From contig CALVGG010000006.1 of the NCBI GenBank assembly GCA_944327085.1, forward strand, positions 49,342 through 113,341: a stretch of DNA of 64,000 bases. Reading direction: 5' to 3'. A program made the position numbers and the translations under genes. Each line of letters opens with the position of its first letter. The first letter of the stretch is position 1. This DNA is from an uncultured Elusimicrobiales bacterium. Lineage in GTDB: Bacteria > Elusimicrobiota > Elusimicrobia > Elusimicrobiales > Elusimicrobiaceae. The notes beneath the pieces were generated by a model. It saw only the letters and a list, made by a program, of their open reading frames with translations, was not told where the DNA came from and did not search any database. This document shows positions 53,109 to 60,469 of the stretch, piece by piece.

Positions 53109-54260
53109 TTATTTCCGTCCCTTTCTTCTTCTTAAAAATGCCGGTATAAGCATTTCGTCTTCCGGCGTGTTGGTTTTGGGTTCATCAAACCCCAGCAAGA
53201 CGGTTTCCTGCCGCATGGGCCGTTTTGCGCTTCCGGCCGTTATATCCGGCAACGGACGGCGCACATTATACAAATTGGCTTTTTCCGCGCTGAAACCGGT
53301 GGCTATTACCGTTACTTTAAATACTCCGTTTAGCGAGGAATCATACGAGTGGCCAAACATGACAATGGAATCGTTGCTGGCATATTGGCGGATTAAATTC
53401 ATCACTTCCCCCTGCTCCAGCAAGGTTAAATCTTCCTCCGCCAAAAAATGCACAATAAAACCTTTTGCACCGCGGATATCAGCATTTTCTAAGAGTGGGG
53501 AAGAAATGGCCTTTTTTACCGCCTGTAAATGGCGGCCCGGCCCGCTGGCTTCCCCAATGCCGATAAGCGATTTGTGCGAATTGCACATCACTTTGCGTAT
53601 ATCGTTAAAATCAATATTTACCTCACCCGGTTTGGTGATTACTTCCGATATGCCCTGCACCGCCTGCAAAAGTACTTCATCCACCATTTTAAATGCATCG
53701 CGGGAGGAGGTTTCCGGGTCTACATTGGCAAAAAGTTTTTCGTTCGGAACGATAATCATGGAGTCTACGTACTTTTGCATTTCTTTAATGCCTTCGTCGG
53801 CCTGTTTTTCACGCACGTAGCCTTCAAAATTAAACGGGCGCGTTACCACGCCGATAACCAATAAATCATTCCCATATAAATCTTTGGCCAGTTTAGCCAA
53901 ATACGGCGCCACGCCCGTTCCCGTTCCGCCGCCCATACCGGCCGTAATAAACAGCAAATCACACTGGCCGATAATCAGCTTTAGTTTTTCTTCGGATTCC
54001 TGCGCCGCCAGCTTGCCGCGTTCCGGGTCTCCCCCCACGCCCAAGCCTTTGGTAATTTTTTCGCCCACTTGCACCAAATAAGGGGCTTTGTTGCGGCGCA
54101 AGTCTTGCGCGTCTGTATTAACGGCAATAAAATCCACGCCTTTCAGGCCGCTTTCCACCATGTGGTTAATGGCATTACCGCCGCCGCCGCCCACGCCAAT
54201 TACTTTTATTTTGGCTTTTTTGCTTTCAAACGAGTCGGCCGGCATAAATAAATCTTTCAT
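53109..54260 (-). CDS. ftsZ: Cell division protein FtsZ, 383 aa
   Basis: A tubulin-like GTPase that forms the Z-ring. The tubulin signature GGGTGTG is at 110-116 (AGMGGGTGTGVAP), preceded by IGVGGGGGNAINHM and followed by the T7 loop around NIDFNDIRKVM. The conserved C-terminal peptide DEMLIPAFLRRRKGRK, which binds FtsA/ZipA, is present. ATG 54260 is preferred over 54275 because GAGGAGG lies eight bases upstream. It overlaps the 3' end of ftsA region by one codon distance. Confidence 0.97.
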   Translation of the reverse strand: MKDLFMPADSFESKKAKIKVIGVGGGGGNAINHMVESGLKGVDFIAVNTDAQDLRRNKAPYLVQVGEKITKGLGVGGDPERGKLAAQESEEKLKLIIGQCDLLFITAGMGGGTGTGVAPYLAKLAKDLYGNDLLVIGVVTRPFNFEGYVREKQADEGIKEMQKYVDSMIIVPNEKLFANVDPETSSRDAFKMVDEVLLQAVQGISEVITKPGEVNIDFNDIRKVMCNSHKSLIGIGEASGPGRHLQAVKKAISSPLLENADIRGAKGFIVHFLAEEDLTLLEQGEVMNLIRQYASNDSIVMFGHSYDSSLNGVFKVTVIATGFSAEKANLYNVRRPLPDITAGSAKRPMRQETVLLGFDEPKTNTPEDEMLIPAFLRRRKGRK

Positions 54261-54271
54261 AAAAAGCCTCC

Positions 54272-55522
54272 TCAACCGCCAAACAGGTTGAAGTTTTTAA
54301 ACGCTTTGCCAATTTTGCCAAAGAAAGAAGAATCTTTTTCAAATCCGTCGCGGGAATATTCCTCCATACCGGCGCCCTGGCAAGCATATAAAGCAAGCGC
54401 CATGGCGGTGGAATATTTAGGGTCAAAAAATTCTTCGTCAGAGGTTAACAAATCGCGCTGCACTCCGCCCAGGCGCACTTCTTTCATACCCAGGATGTTA
54501 ATGCAATGGTCCGTTACGCCCGGCAGCAAACTGCCGCCGCCGGTAAGAACGCCCAGCATGGGGTAATCTTTATAGCCGGATTGTTCCACGCACCGGCGGA
54601 TATATTCAAATAATTCCTCCGTGCGGGGCTGAATAATATCCAAAATAAAACTTTTTTTAATATTGTGCACGGTGCGCCCGTCCAACGAAGGAACCGGGAT
54701 TTCGCCGTCCTCGTCCAAAGACGTGGGGAAAGACACGCCGTATTTTTCTTTAATGTCCTGCGCGTTTTGGCGGCTGGTGCGAAGCCCGCAGGAAAGGTCC
54801 CTCGTAATCAAATCGCACCCGTAAGGGATATCGCGCGAGAATTTTAAAATCCCGTCAATATAAATACCGACGGACATTGTCTCCCCGCCTAAATCTATAA
54901 TCATGGCGCCCAGTTCTTTTTCTTCCTGCGTAAGCACCGCATCCCCCAGCGGAACCAACCCGTATACAATATTGTCTATCCGGTAGCCGGGGCGCTGTAT
55001 GGCTTTGGCCAAGTTATTTAAATGGGTGGAAGAACCCGTGGTAATATGCACGTCCACTTCCAGCAAGGAGCCTTCCATCCCCTCCGGGTTGGAAATGCCT
55101 TTTTGCTTGTCTATGGCAAAACCTTGGGGAATAACGTTGATAATTTCGTTATCGTTTTTAATGGGCATGGCTTTGGCGTTTTCTATAGCCAGGGCCATAT
55201 CCGCCTGGGTAATTTCTTTATCTAAACGGGAAATATTATATGTGCCGTGGTTGGAAAAAGATTCCAAATGTGCACCGCGCACGCCAACTATCAGGGTGGA
55301 AACGTCTTGGTTTAATTCGCGCTCTATGCTGCCCAGCGCATGCTGTACGGCGGCGGAAGTTTCGCGTATATCCAGCACCACGCCGCCGCGCAAGCCTTTG
55401 CAGGGCACGCTGCGCCCCGCCAATACCTGCAAGGTGCCGGTTTCATAATCCTGGGCGGCGGCAATACAAGTTATTTTTCCGCTGCCCATATCCAAACCTG
55501 CAATAATATTTGTTTTTGCCAT
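54272..55522 (-). CDS. ftsA: Cell division protein FtsA, 416 aa
   Basis: An actin-like ATPase that tethers FtsZ to the membrane. IIAGLDMGSGKITCIAA is the phosphate-1 motif, IIDLGGETMSVGIY phosphate-2, and VLTGGGSLLPGV the adenosine motif. The C-terminal amphipathic tail is SFFGKIGKAFKNFNLFGG. ATG 55522 is used. The gene lies between ftsQ and ftsZ, the classical dcw order. Confidence 0.94.
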   Translation of the reverse strand: MAKTNIIAGLDMGSGKITCIAAAQDYETGTLQVLAGRSVPCKGLRGGVVLDIRETSAAVQHALGSIERELNQDVSTLIVGVRGAHLESFSNHGTYNISRLDKEITQADMALAIENAKAMPIKNDNEIINVIPQGFAIDKQKGISNPEGMEGSLLEVDVHITTGSSTHLNNLAKAIQRPGYRIDNIVYGLVPLGDAVLTQEEKELGAMIIDLGGETMSVGIYIDGILKFSRDIPYGCDLITRDLSCGLRTSRQNAQDIKEKYGVSFPTSLDEDGEIPVPSLDGRTVHNIKKSFILDIIQPRTEELFEYIRRCVEQSGYKDYPMLGVLTGGGSLLPGVTDHCINILGMKEVRLGGVQRDLLTSDEEFFDPKYSTAMALALYACQGAGMEEYSRDGFEKDSSFFGKIGKAFKNFNLFGG

Positions 55523-55553
55523 AAAACAACCCCTAAATCCATTATAAAACTTA

Positions 55554-56354
55554 TTAGTCAATCTGTGTTAAAAAAACTTGTCCGTTTTCAAAAAAGCGAA
55601 AGTCCATCTTCTGCGGGCCTTTTTCGTTTCGGCGGCACCAGTCTATAATTTGGGCCGCGCGGCGGGATTTTTCTTTCAGCTGCCGGGCCGGGCCAAATTC
55701 TATCACGGTGCCGTCCGGCATATGCATGGATACTTCGTCCTTCGTCAAATTAAACCGCAAAAACGCAAAGGAAAGTTCCTTTTCCAACCGCAGCGTATTT
55801 TGCACCAGTTCCACAAACTCGCCGGAGAGTTTTTCCGGCACGGTGCCTTCCAGCTCCACAAAGGGGACGGGGTTTTCAAAAACGGCCGAGTCGTCGGTAT
55901 AAACCGTACTGTCGCTGTCAATATAACGCACGGCGCCGCCGGGCAACACAAATTTGGCCACCGGGGTGCGCCGCTGCACTTTTATTTTTAACGCGCCCGA
56001 AAACAGCCCGCGGCTTACATCCACCCCGCGCAGCATGGGGTATTTTTTCGTCAGCTGTTCCTGCAAGGCGGCCGCCTGTTTAAGCGTAAACGGCTTATTT
56101 AATTTGCCTTGGCCCAAGCTTTGCAATTCTTTATATAAATCGCCGTCCACCCCGCGCACTTCCAGCGTTTTGGGCTGCCAGTTAGACAAGTCCGACGAGG
56201 CATACGCCTTATAGCCTTTGCTTAAGCCTATGCAAACCGCCGCTAAAATAAAAAGGGAAAACAAAAGGATAAAAAAAAGTTTTAAGCCCCTACCGCGCCG
56301 CCGGGGAGTTCTTTTAACAAAAGATGACGGCCGATAGTAATCATACTTTTTCAT
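55554..56354 (-). CDS. ftsQ: Cell division protein FtsQ/DivIB-type, 266 aa
   Basis: A basic cytoplasmic tail (residues 1-24), one transmembrane segment (25-44; LKLFFILLFSLFILAAVCIG), a POTRA domain (about 60-130) and a C-terminal beta domain with YIDSDSTVYTDD near 150. Divisome scaffold at the septum. ATG 56354 is chosen; the extended frame upstream is the translation of tRNA-Leu and is not real. Confidence 0.85.
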   Translation of the reverse strand: MKKYDYYRPSSFVKRTPRRRGRGLKLFFILLFSLFILAAVCIGLSKGYKAYASSDLSNWQPKTLEVRGVDGDLYKELQSLGQGKLNKPFTLKQAAALQEQLTKKYPMLRGVDVSRGLFSGALKIKVQRRTPVAKFVLPGGAVRYIDSDSTVYTDDSAVFENPVPFVELEGTVPEKLSGEFVELVQNTLRLEKELSFAFLRFNLTKDEVSMHMPDGTVIEFGPARQLKEKSRRAAQIIDWCRRNEKGPQKMDFRFFENGQVFLTQID

Positions 56355-56378
56355 GTGCTTAAAACCAAAAAAGAAAAA

Positions 56379-56461
56379 TGGGCGGAAAGGGAGTTGAACC
56401 CTTAAGGACTTTCGTCCACACGGTCCTGAGCCGTGCGCGTCTGCCATTCCGCCACCCGCCC
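56379..56461 (-). tRNA. tRNA-Leu (anticodon CAG)
   Basis: Long variable-arm tRNA: acceptor GGGCGGG, D-arm with TGGCGGAATGGCAGAC, anticodon stem CACGGCTCAGGACCGTG with anticodon CAG, a variable stem, T-arm GGGTTCAACTCCC and discriminator A. No CCA is encoded in the DNA. It lies between smpB and ftsQ on the same strand. Confidence 0.95.
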
Positions 56462-56553
56462 ATCACAAAATATATTATAGAAAATTTTTCAAATTCTTGC
56501 CAGTTTTTTTATCCCCTCGTAAAAGGACGAAAAAAACCAACGTTTTTGGCGCG

Positions 56554-57024
56554 TTAAAAACGTATTTTATTTTTAAAATTTTTTTCCATTTCGCGGTTTA
56601 AATCCCGCTTTTTAATGGATTCGCGCTTATCAAACAAATGTTTCCCTTTAGCCAAGGCCAGCTTTATTTTGGCCCAACCGTTTTTAAAATACACCTCCAG
56701 CGGCACCAAGGCATAACCTTTTACTTCCGCCTTGGAAGCCAGCTTGCGTATTTCTTTTTTATTAAGCAGCAAACGGCGGGGGCGGGTGGGGTCCGGCTCG
56801 GTCAGCGAATTAAATTTATACGGCTTTACGTGCATATTATACACATACGCCTGGCCGTTTTCCACCCGCACAAACGCCCCCTCCAGGCTGAGTTCTTTCT
56901 GGCGGATGGATTTTACCTCCGCCCCCAAAAGCTCCAGCCCGGCTTCAAACGTTTCTTCAATAAAAAACTCGTGAAACGCTTTGCGGTTTGTGCATACAAT
57001 TAAAACGGATTGCTTGCTTGGCAT
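56554..57024 (-). CDS. smpB: SsrA-binding protein SmpB, 156 aa
   Basis: Binds tmRNA and drives ribosome rescue. NRKAFHEFFIEETFEAGLELLGAEVKSIR is the family start, AYVYNMHVKPY follows, and the basic C-terminal tail (KHLFDKRESIKKRDLNREM) is typical. Full length. TATCAT ends six bases before ATG 57024, with no Shine-Dalgarno, suggesting a leaderless transcript. Confidence 0.95.
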   Translation of the reverse strand: MPSKQSVLIVCTNRKAFHEFFIEETFEAGLELLGAEVKSIRQKELSLEGAFVRVENGQAYVYNMHVKPYKFNSLTEPDPTRPRRLLLNKKEIRKLASKAEVKGYALVPLEVYFKNGWAKIKLALAKGKHLFDKRESIKKRDLNREMEKNFKNKIRF

Positions 57025-57030
57025 GGATAT

Positions 57031-57036
57031 ATGATA
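57031..57036 (-). promoter_or_regulatory. Probable -10 box of smpB, leaderless layout
   Basis: TATCAT on the minus strand, six bases from ATG 57024. No clear -35 was seen. Confidence 0.4.
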
Positions 57037-57087
57037 GCAAATTTTAAGACGGTAAAAATGCCGCAGAAAAACCCTTAAAAACCCATA

Positions 57088-57116
57088 AAAAAGCCCCCGT
57101 TTAAGCGGGGGCTTTA
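57088..57116 (-). terminator. Terminator of nadB
   Basis: AAAGCCCCCG (57090-57099) and CGGGGGCTTT (57106-57115); on the minus strand a run of T follows. Confidence 0.85.
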
Positions 57117-57132
57117 TCTCAACACAACAAGC

Positions 57133-58680
57133 TTATTTATCCGTTACGTAATGGCAGCCGATGGATTTGGGGTTCTTTAAAGCCGCATACGTAATAAGCA
57201 GCGCCGTTTGCACACCGTTGCGCAAGTCCAGCAGTTCCTGGCACAACGCATTGCCTTTGTAAAAGGTGTCAATTTCGTTATGCAAATGGCGCAGGATTTT
57301 TTCCGCACGGCTTAAATGGGTGCGGCTGCGCATTAAACCCACGTAGTTCCACATGGTGCTTTTTAAGGTGGCCAAATCCTGCTTGACCAGGTTAATGTCC
57401 GGCGTTTCCTGCGGGACGACCCACTCCTTAGGCTGCGGCAGGCAGAAGGTTTGCGTGGCAATGTCTTTTGCGTCCGCCTCGGCGCACAGGTAGCCCATGG
57501 CAACCGCTTCCAGCAAAGACGTGCTGGCCAAACGGTTGGCGCCGTGGTAACCCGTGCAGGCGGTTTCCCCAATGGCGTTTAAATTTAAAATATTGGTGCG
57601 CCCCTGCGGCGTGGCATACACCCCCCCGCAAAAATAATGCGCGGCGGGTACCACGGGGATGGGTTCTTTGGTTAAGTCCACCCCCGATTCCAAACATTTT
57701 TTATAAATAGCCGGAAAACGGTTTTTGGTAAATTCGGCCGGTTCGTGCGTAATATCCAGGTATACGCAATCGTGCGAAGTTTTTAAGCGTTCCTCTTCAA
57801 TAGCGCGCGCCACAATATCACGCGGGGCCAAGTCCTTCAGTTCATGATAGCGGGGCATAAACGCTTCCCCGTTTACGTTGCGCAAAATGGCGCCTTCCCC
57901 GCGCAGAGCCTCGGAAATTAAAAAGTTTTTTCCTTTGGCAAACACGGTGGGGTGGAATTGCACAAATTCCATATTCATTACACGCGCACCCACGCGGTAG
58001 GCCATGGCCACGCCGTGGCCGTAGGCATGGTCGGAATTGGTAGTATGGCGGTATACCTGCCCCACGCCACCCGTGGCCAAAATGGTTTTTTTGGCTTCAA
58101 TGGCGTACACCTCCCCGGTGCGGTTATCCAGCACATAAGCACCAAACACGGTAAGCGGGTGGTAACGGTCCAAAATATTGGTGGAAGAGTGGGACAGCGT
58201 TAATAAATCAATGGCGGAGGTATACTCCTTAACCGTAATAAGCGGGTTAGCCGTTACCGCTTTTTGAATAGCGGTAAGCAGGGCGTGGCCGGTGGTATCC
58301 TTGGAATAAATAATGCGGTTTTTGCGGTGGGCGCCTTCACGCGTAAAGCGCAGGTTGCCTTTTTCGTCCCGGTCAAAATTGGCGGGGGCTTCTTTTAAAA
58401 AAATTTCTTTAATGGCTTTGCAGCCCGCTTCGGAAAGGGTGCGCACGGCCTCATCATTACATAAATGGGCGGTGGCCATTTGTACGTCTTCCAATAAATC
58501 CTGCATGACCAAGTTGGGCTCGTACACAATGCCGCCTTGGGCTAAATCACTGTTCGCGTCGGACAAAGGGCCGCAGCACAACATAATGGTGTGCAGGCCT
58601 TTTTTGGCGGCCTGGTGCGCATACACGCAGCCGGCTACCCCGGCGCCAATAACCAAACAATCCGTTTTTATTGTTTTCAT
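57133..58680 (-). CDS. nadB: L-aspartate oxidase, 515 aa
   Basis: First enzyme of de novo NAD synthesis: oxidises L-aspartate to iminoaspartate with FAD. N-terminal FAD motif CLVIGAGVAGCVYA, then DANSDLAQGGIVYEPN, and MNMEFVQFHPTVFAKG. The capping domain and C-terminal helices fit the family and length. nadA and nadC are not nearby. A perfect TATAAT on the minus strand ends six bases before ATG. Confidence 0.93.
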   Translation of the reverse strand: MKTIKTDCLVIGAGVAGCVYAHQAAKKGLHTIMLCCGPLSDANSDLAQGGIVYEPNLVMQDLLEDVQMATAHLCNDEAVRTLSEAGCKAIKEIFLKEAPANFDRDEKGNLRFTREGAHRKNRIIYSKDTTGHALLTAIQKAVTANPLITVKEYTSAIDLLTLSHSSTNILDRYHPLTVFGAYVLDNRTGEVYAIEAKKTILATGGVGQVYRHTTNSDHAYGHGVAMAYRVGARVMNMEFVQFHPTVFAKGKNFLISEALRGEGAILRNVNGEAFMPRYHELKDLAPRDIVARAIEEERLKTSHDCVYLDITHEPAEFTKNRFPAIYKKCLESGVDLTKEPIPVVPAAHYFCGGVYATPQGRTNILNLNAIGETACTGYHGANRLASTSLLEAVAMGYLCAEADAKDIATQTFCLPQPKEWVVPQETPDINLVKQDLATLKSTMWNYVGLMRSRTHLSRAEKILRHLHNEIDTFYKGNALCQELLDLRNGVQTALLITYAALKNPKSIGCHYVTDK

Positions 58681-58686
58681 ATATAT

Positions 58687-58692
58687 ATTATA
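58687..58692 (-). promoter_or_regulatory. Probable -10 box of nadB, leaderless layout
   Basis: TATAAT on the minus strand, six bases before ATG 58680; no Shine-Dalgarno between. The -35 is weak. Confidence 0.45.
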
Positions 58693-58766
58693 TATAATTA
58701 GGAGGATTTACAGCCAAAAACAACTTGCTTTTTTGTTTTTATTTTATTATTATATATACCCCTGTT

Positions 58767-58795
58767 TTGCAAGCGTGTGTGAAATTTGATATAAT
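58767..58795 (+). promoter_or_regulatory. Strong promoter of the 33-aa peptide gene
   Basis: -35 TTGCAA (58767-58772), spacing 17, -10 TATAAT (58790-58795), perfect -10 and good spacing. It predicts a leader of about 75 bases. Confidence 0.7.
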
Positions 58796-58876
58796 TTTTA
58801 TGTAAGAAAATTCTCCTGTGCCTGAAAAAGACGCAGAACAATTTTTAAAAAAAAGGAAAATAGGAGAAACAAAACA

Positions 58877-58978
58877 ATGAAAAGAATGAATAACATCCTG
58901 GAAGCTTTAGCCAAAGCGTTGGTAAAAGTAGGAGAAAACGTCAGCGGCTCTAACTACATGATGTCTCATCACAACTAA
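58877..58978 (+). CDS. 33-aa peptide, possible signalling, leader or toxin peptide
   Basis: ATG 58877 lies nine bases after a good site (AGGAGA, 58862-58867), and the frame ends at TAA 58976-58978. The N-terminus (MKRMNNILEALAKALVKVG) is an amphipathic, positively charged helix, and the C-terminus is polar (SGSNYMMSHHN). The general plan, amphipathic leader then a Ser/Asn-containing polar tail, recalls AgrD-type precursor peptides, but no Cys is present and no AgrB partner is in the window. A GAAA-capped hairpin (58979-58996) follows the stop at once. A strong promoter and a terminator frame the gene. No homologue recognised. Confidence 0.55.
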   Translation: MKRMNNILEALAKALVKVGENVSGSNYMMSHHN

Positions 58979-59098
58979 TCCAAACGAAAGTTTGGACTCT
59001 AAGTAAGCAGTTTGAAGCCGGTTAGACAGCCCCGGCGGACAGGTGAGAAGAATATTCTTCCTCCTGTCTAAAACAGCCGAAACAATTTATCCCCATAT
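58979..59098 (+). other. Structured 3' region of the 33-aa peptide gene
   Basis: Perfect hairpin TCCAAAC-GAAA-GTTTGGA (58979-58996). Next, CTGTCTAA (59064-59071) can pair with TTAGACAG (59022-59029) or its CCTGTC part (59063-59068) with GACAGG (59038-59043), so two mutually exclusive folds are possible. The inner palindrome GAAGAATATTCTTC lies at 59047-59060. A Rho-independent terminator follows at 59101-59126. Confidence 0.5.
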
Positions 59099-59099
59099 T

Positions 59100-59127
59100 A
59101 CGCGGCCTTCAAAAGGCCGCGTTTTTA
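59100..59127 (+). terminator. Terminator of the 33-aa peptide transcript
   Basis: CGCGGCCTT (59101-59109) and AAGGCCGCG (59113-59121), then T5. Confidence 0.85.
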
Positions 59128-59266
59128 TTTTCCCGTTTACAGGCATTGCATACCCAACAAAATGGGGAAGCGGCATTTCTTTTAAAATGTCATTTGCAGC
59201 CGCAAAAGCCAAGAAAGAGCCACCAGTTCCGGCCGGGGAAATGATGTTTGGCCAGCGCTTTAAAAT

Positions 59267-59296
59267 AAAAAGCCGGCCCTGACAGGCCGGCTTTCA
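59267..59296 (-). terminator. Terminator of the pilin gene
   Basis: AAGCCGGCC and GGCCGGCTT around CTGACA; on the minus strand it follows the pilin at 59312. Confidence 0.8.
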
Positions 59297-59311
59297 AACA
59301 CAAAACTTATA

Positions 59312-59785
59312 TTACGGCTTCGTGCAGGAAGAACCGCTGCAGTTGGAGTAACCGGCACTGATACAGAAATCCGTATTGCCGGTGCAGGAGTCTTTCAGTA
59401 TGGCATTGCCTACGCCGCAGTCTATGGGGATATTTATTTGATAATTTTCCCCACCGATACGGCTTACCACAATATTGCTGCCGTTGCGGCTAATGGTAAA
59501 GCGGCCTTCCAAATTAATAGAATTGGTACCCATTTGGTATCCGCTTGCCGTGCTGCTGGTATCAATATCCAGCTGCGTCCACGGGGTGTTAAACGTTCCG
59601 CACTCGCCATAGCGTTCATAATCAGCCCGGGCCAAGGCTTGGGCAATTTGGTGCCCCATATTTAACCCTTCCGTAAATTTGGCGCGTTCCACCGTGCGTT
59701 TATAACCGCCCAAACCAATGGAAGCGATAATGGCTATAATTACCACTACGGCCATCAACTCGGCCAAAGTAAAACCTTTTTTCAT
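59312..59785 (-). CDS. Type IV pilin-like protein (prepilin), 157 aa
   Basis: Prepilin leader MKKG then FTLAELMAVVVIIAIIASIGLGG, Glu at mature position 5. Four to six cysteines in the last third (CGVGN, CTGNTDFC, CSGSSC) are unusual for a pilin and could make several disulfides. AAGGGG before the ATG. Head-to-head with the next pilin, sharing a 138-base regulatory gap. Confidence 0.88.
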   Translation of the reverse strand: MKKGFTLAELMAVVVIIAIIASIGLGGYKRTVERAKFTEGLNMGHQIAQALARADYERYGECGTFNTPWTQLDIDTSSTASGYQMGTNSINLEGRFTISRNGSNIVVSRIGGENYQINIPIDCGVGNAILKDSCTGNTDFCISAGYSNCSGSSCTKP

Positions 59786-59867
59786 AAAATCCCCTTATTA
59801 TAAAGATATATAGATAATTATACTCTTTTTTAGCCTTCTTTCAAGCTAAGCCGAACCCGGCGGGTTA

Positions 59868-59896
59868 TTGAATATTCCCCAAAAAACCGATATACT
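59868..59896 (+). promoter_or_regulatory. Promoter of pilin gene 59924
   Basis: -35 TTGAAT (59868-59873), 17-base spacer, -10 TATACT (59891-59896), then AAGGAG before the ATG. Confidence 0.6.
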
Positions 59897-59923
59897 ATAC
59901 AAAGATTTATCAAGGAGATTTTT

Positions 59924-60412
59924 ATGAAAAACCAACAAGGGTTTACCTTAATTGAAATGTTAGCCGTTGTGCTAATTATCGGTATTTTGGTTTCCGTAGC
60001 GTTGCCGCAGTATAAACGCTCAGTAGTGCGGGCGGAAGCGATGGAAGCGCTTTCCAACGTAAAAACGCTGCAGGATTCCGCCCTGCGCGCCAAAGCGGCC
60101 AGCCCCTCCCGCACGGCGCCCACTACGCTCAACCAGCTGGATGTAGACTTTTTTGACGCCAGCGCCAAGGACTCTTCCAACTTTTCCTTTGGCCGCTATA
60201 ATTACACCATGGCGGCCGATAAAATAACTGCCAGAAAAACCACCGGCAGCAATACCTATTCCTTTCAGGCTTATTACCCGGATTTGAACGGCATAGGCGG
60301 GCAAATTACCTGCTCGGCCGATGAAAATACCATCTGGCTGTGTGAATCTATGTGTTTGGAAACCGCCAGCGGCGGCTGCACAATGAAAAACGGTGAATAT
60401 GTAATTAACTAA
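59924..60412 (+). CDS. Type IV pilin-like protein (prepilin), 162 aa
   Basis: Leader MKNQQG, then FTLIEMLAVVLIIGILVSVALPQYK, with Glu at mature position 5 and a basic start. Cysteines near the C-terminus (TCSADE, LCESMCLE, GGCTMK) could form disulfides. AAGGAG site six bases before ATG. Bracketed by its own promoter and terminator. Confidence 0.92.
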   Translation: MKNQQGFTLIEMLAVVLIIGILVSVALPQYKRSVVRAEAMEALSNVKTLQDSALRAKAASPSRTAPTTLNQLDVDFFDASAKDSSNFSFGRYNYTMAADKITARKTTGSNTYSFQAYYPDLNGIGGQITCSADENTIWLCESMCLETASGGCTMKNGEYVIN

Positions 60413-60430
60413 ATATTTCCGAACTAAACC

Positions 60431-60461
60431 AAAAACCCCGCCTTTAAGCGGGGTTTTTTGT
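60431..60461. terminator. Terminator between pilin and helicase genes
   Basis: ACCCCGC and GCGGGGT with A- and T-runs, between convergent genes. Confidence 0.85.
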
Positions 60462-60469
60462 TGGGTAAA

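Noticed and set aside
56355..56447. N-terminal extension of ftsQ
   Set aside because: The extra residues are the translation of tRNA-Leu; the ATG 56354 gives a normal FtsQ start.
59043..59282. 79-aa plus-strand open frame
   Set aside because: It crosses the strong terminator at 59101-59126, has no ribosome site, and the opposite strand is also open.
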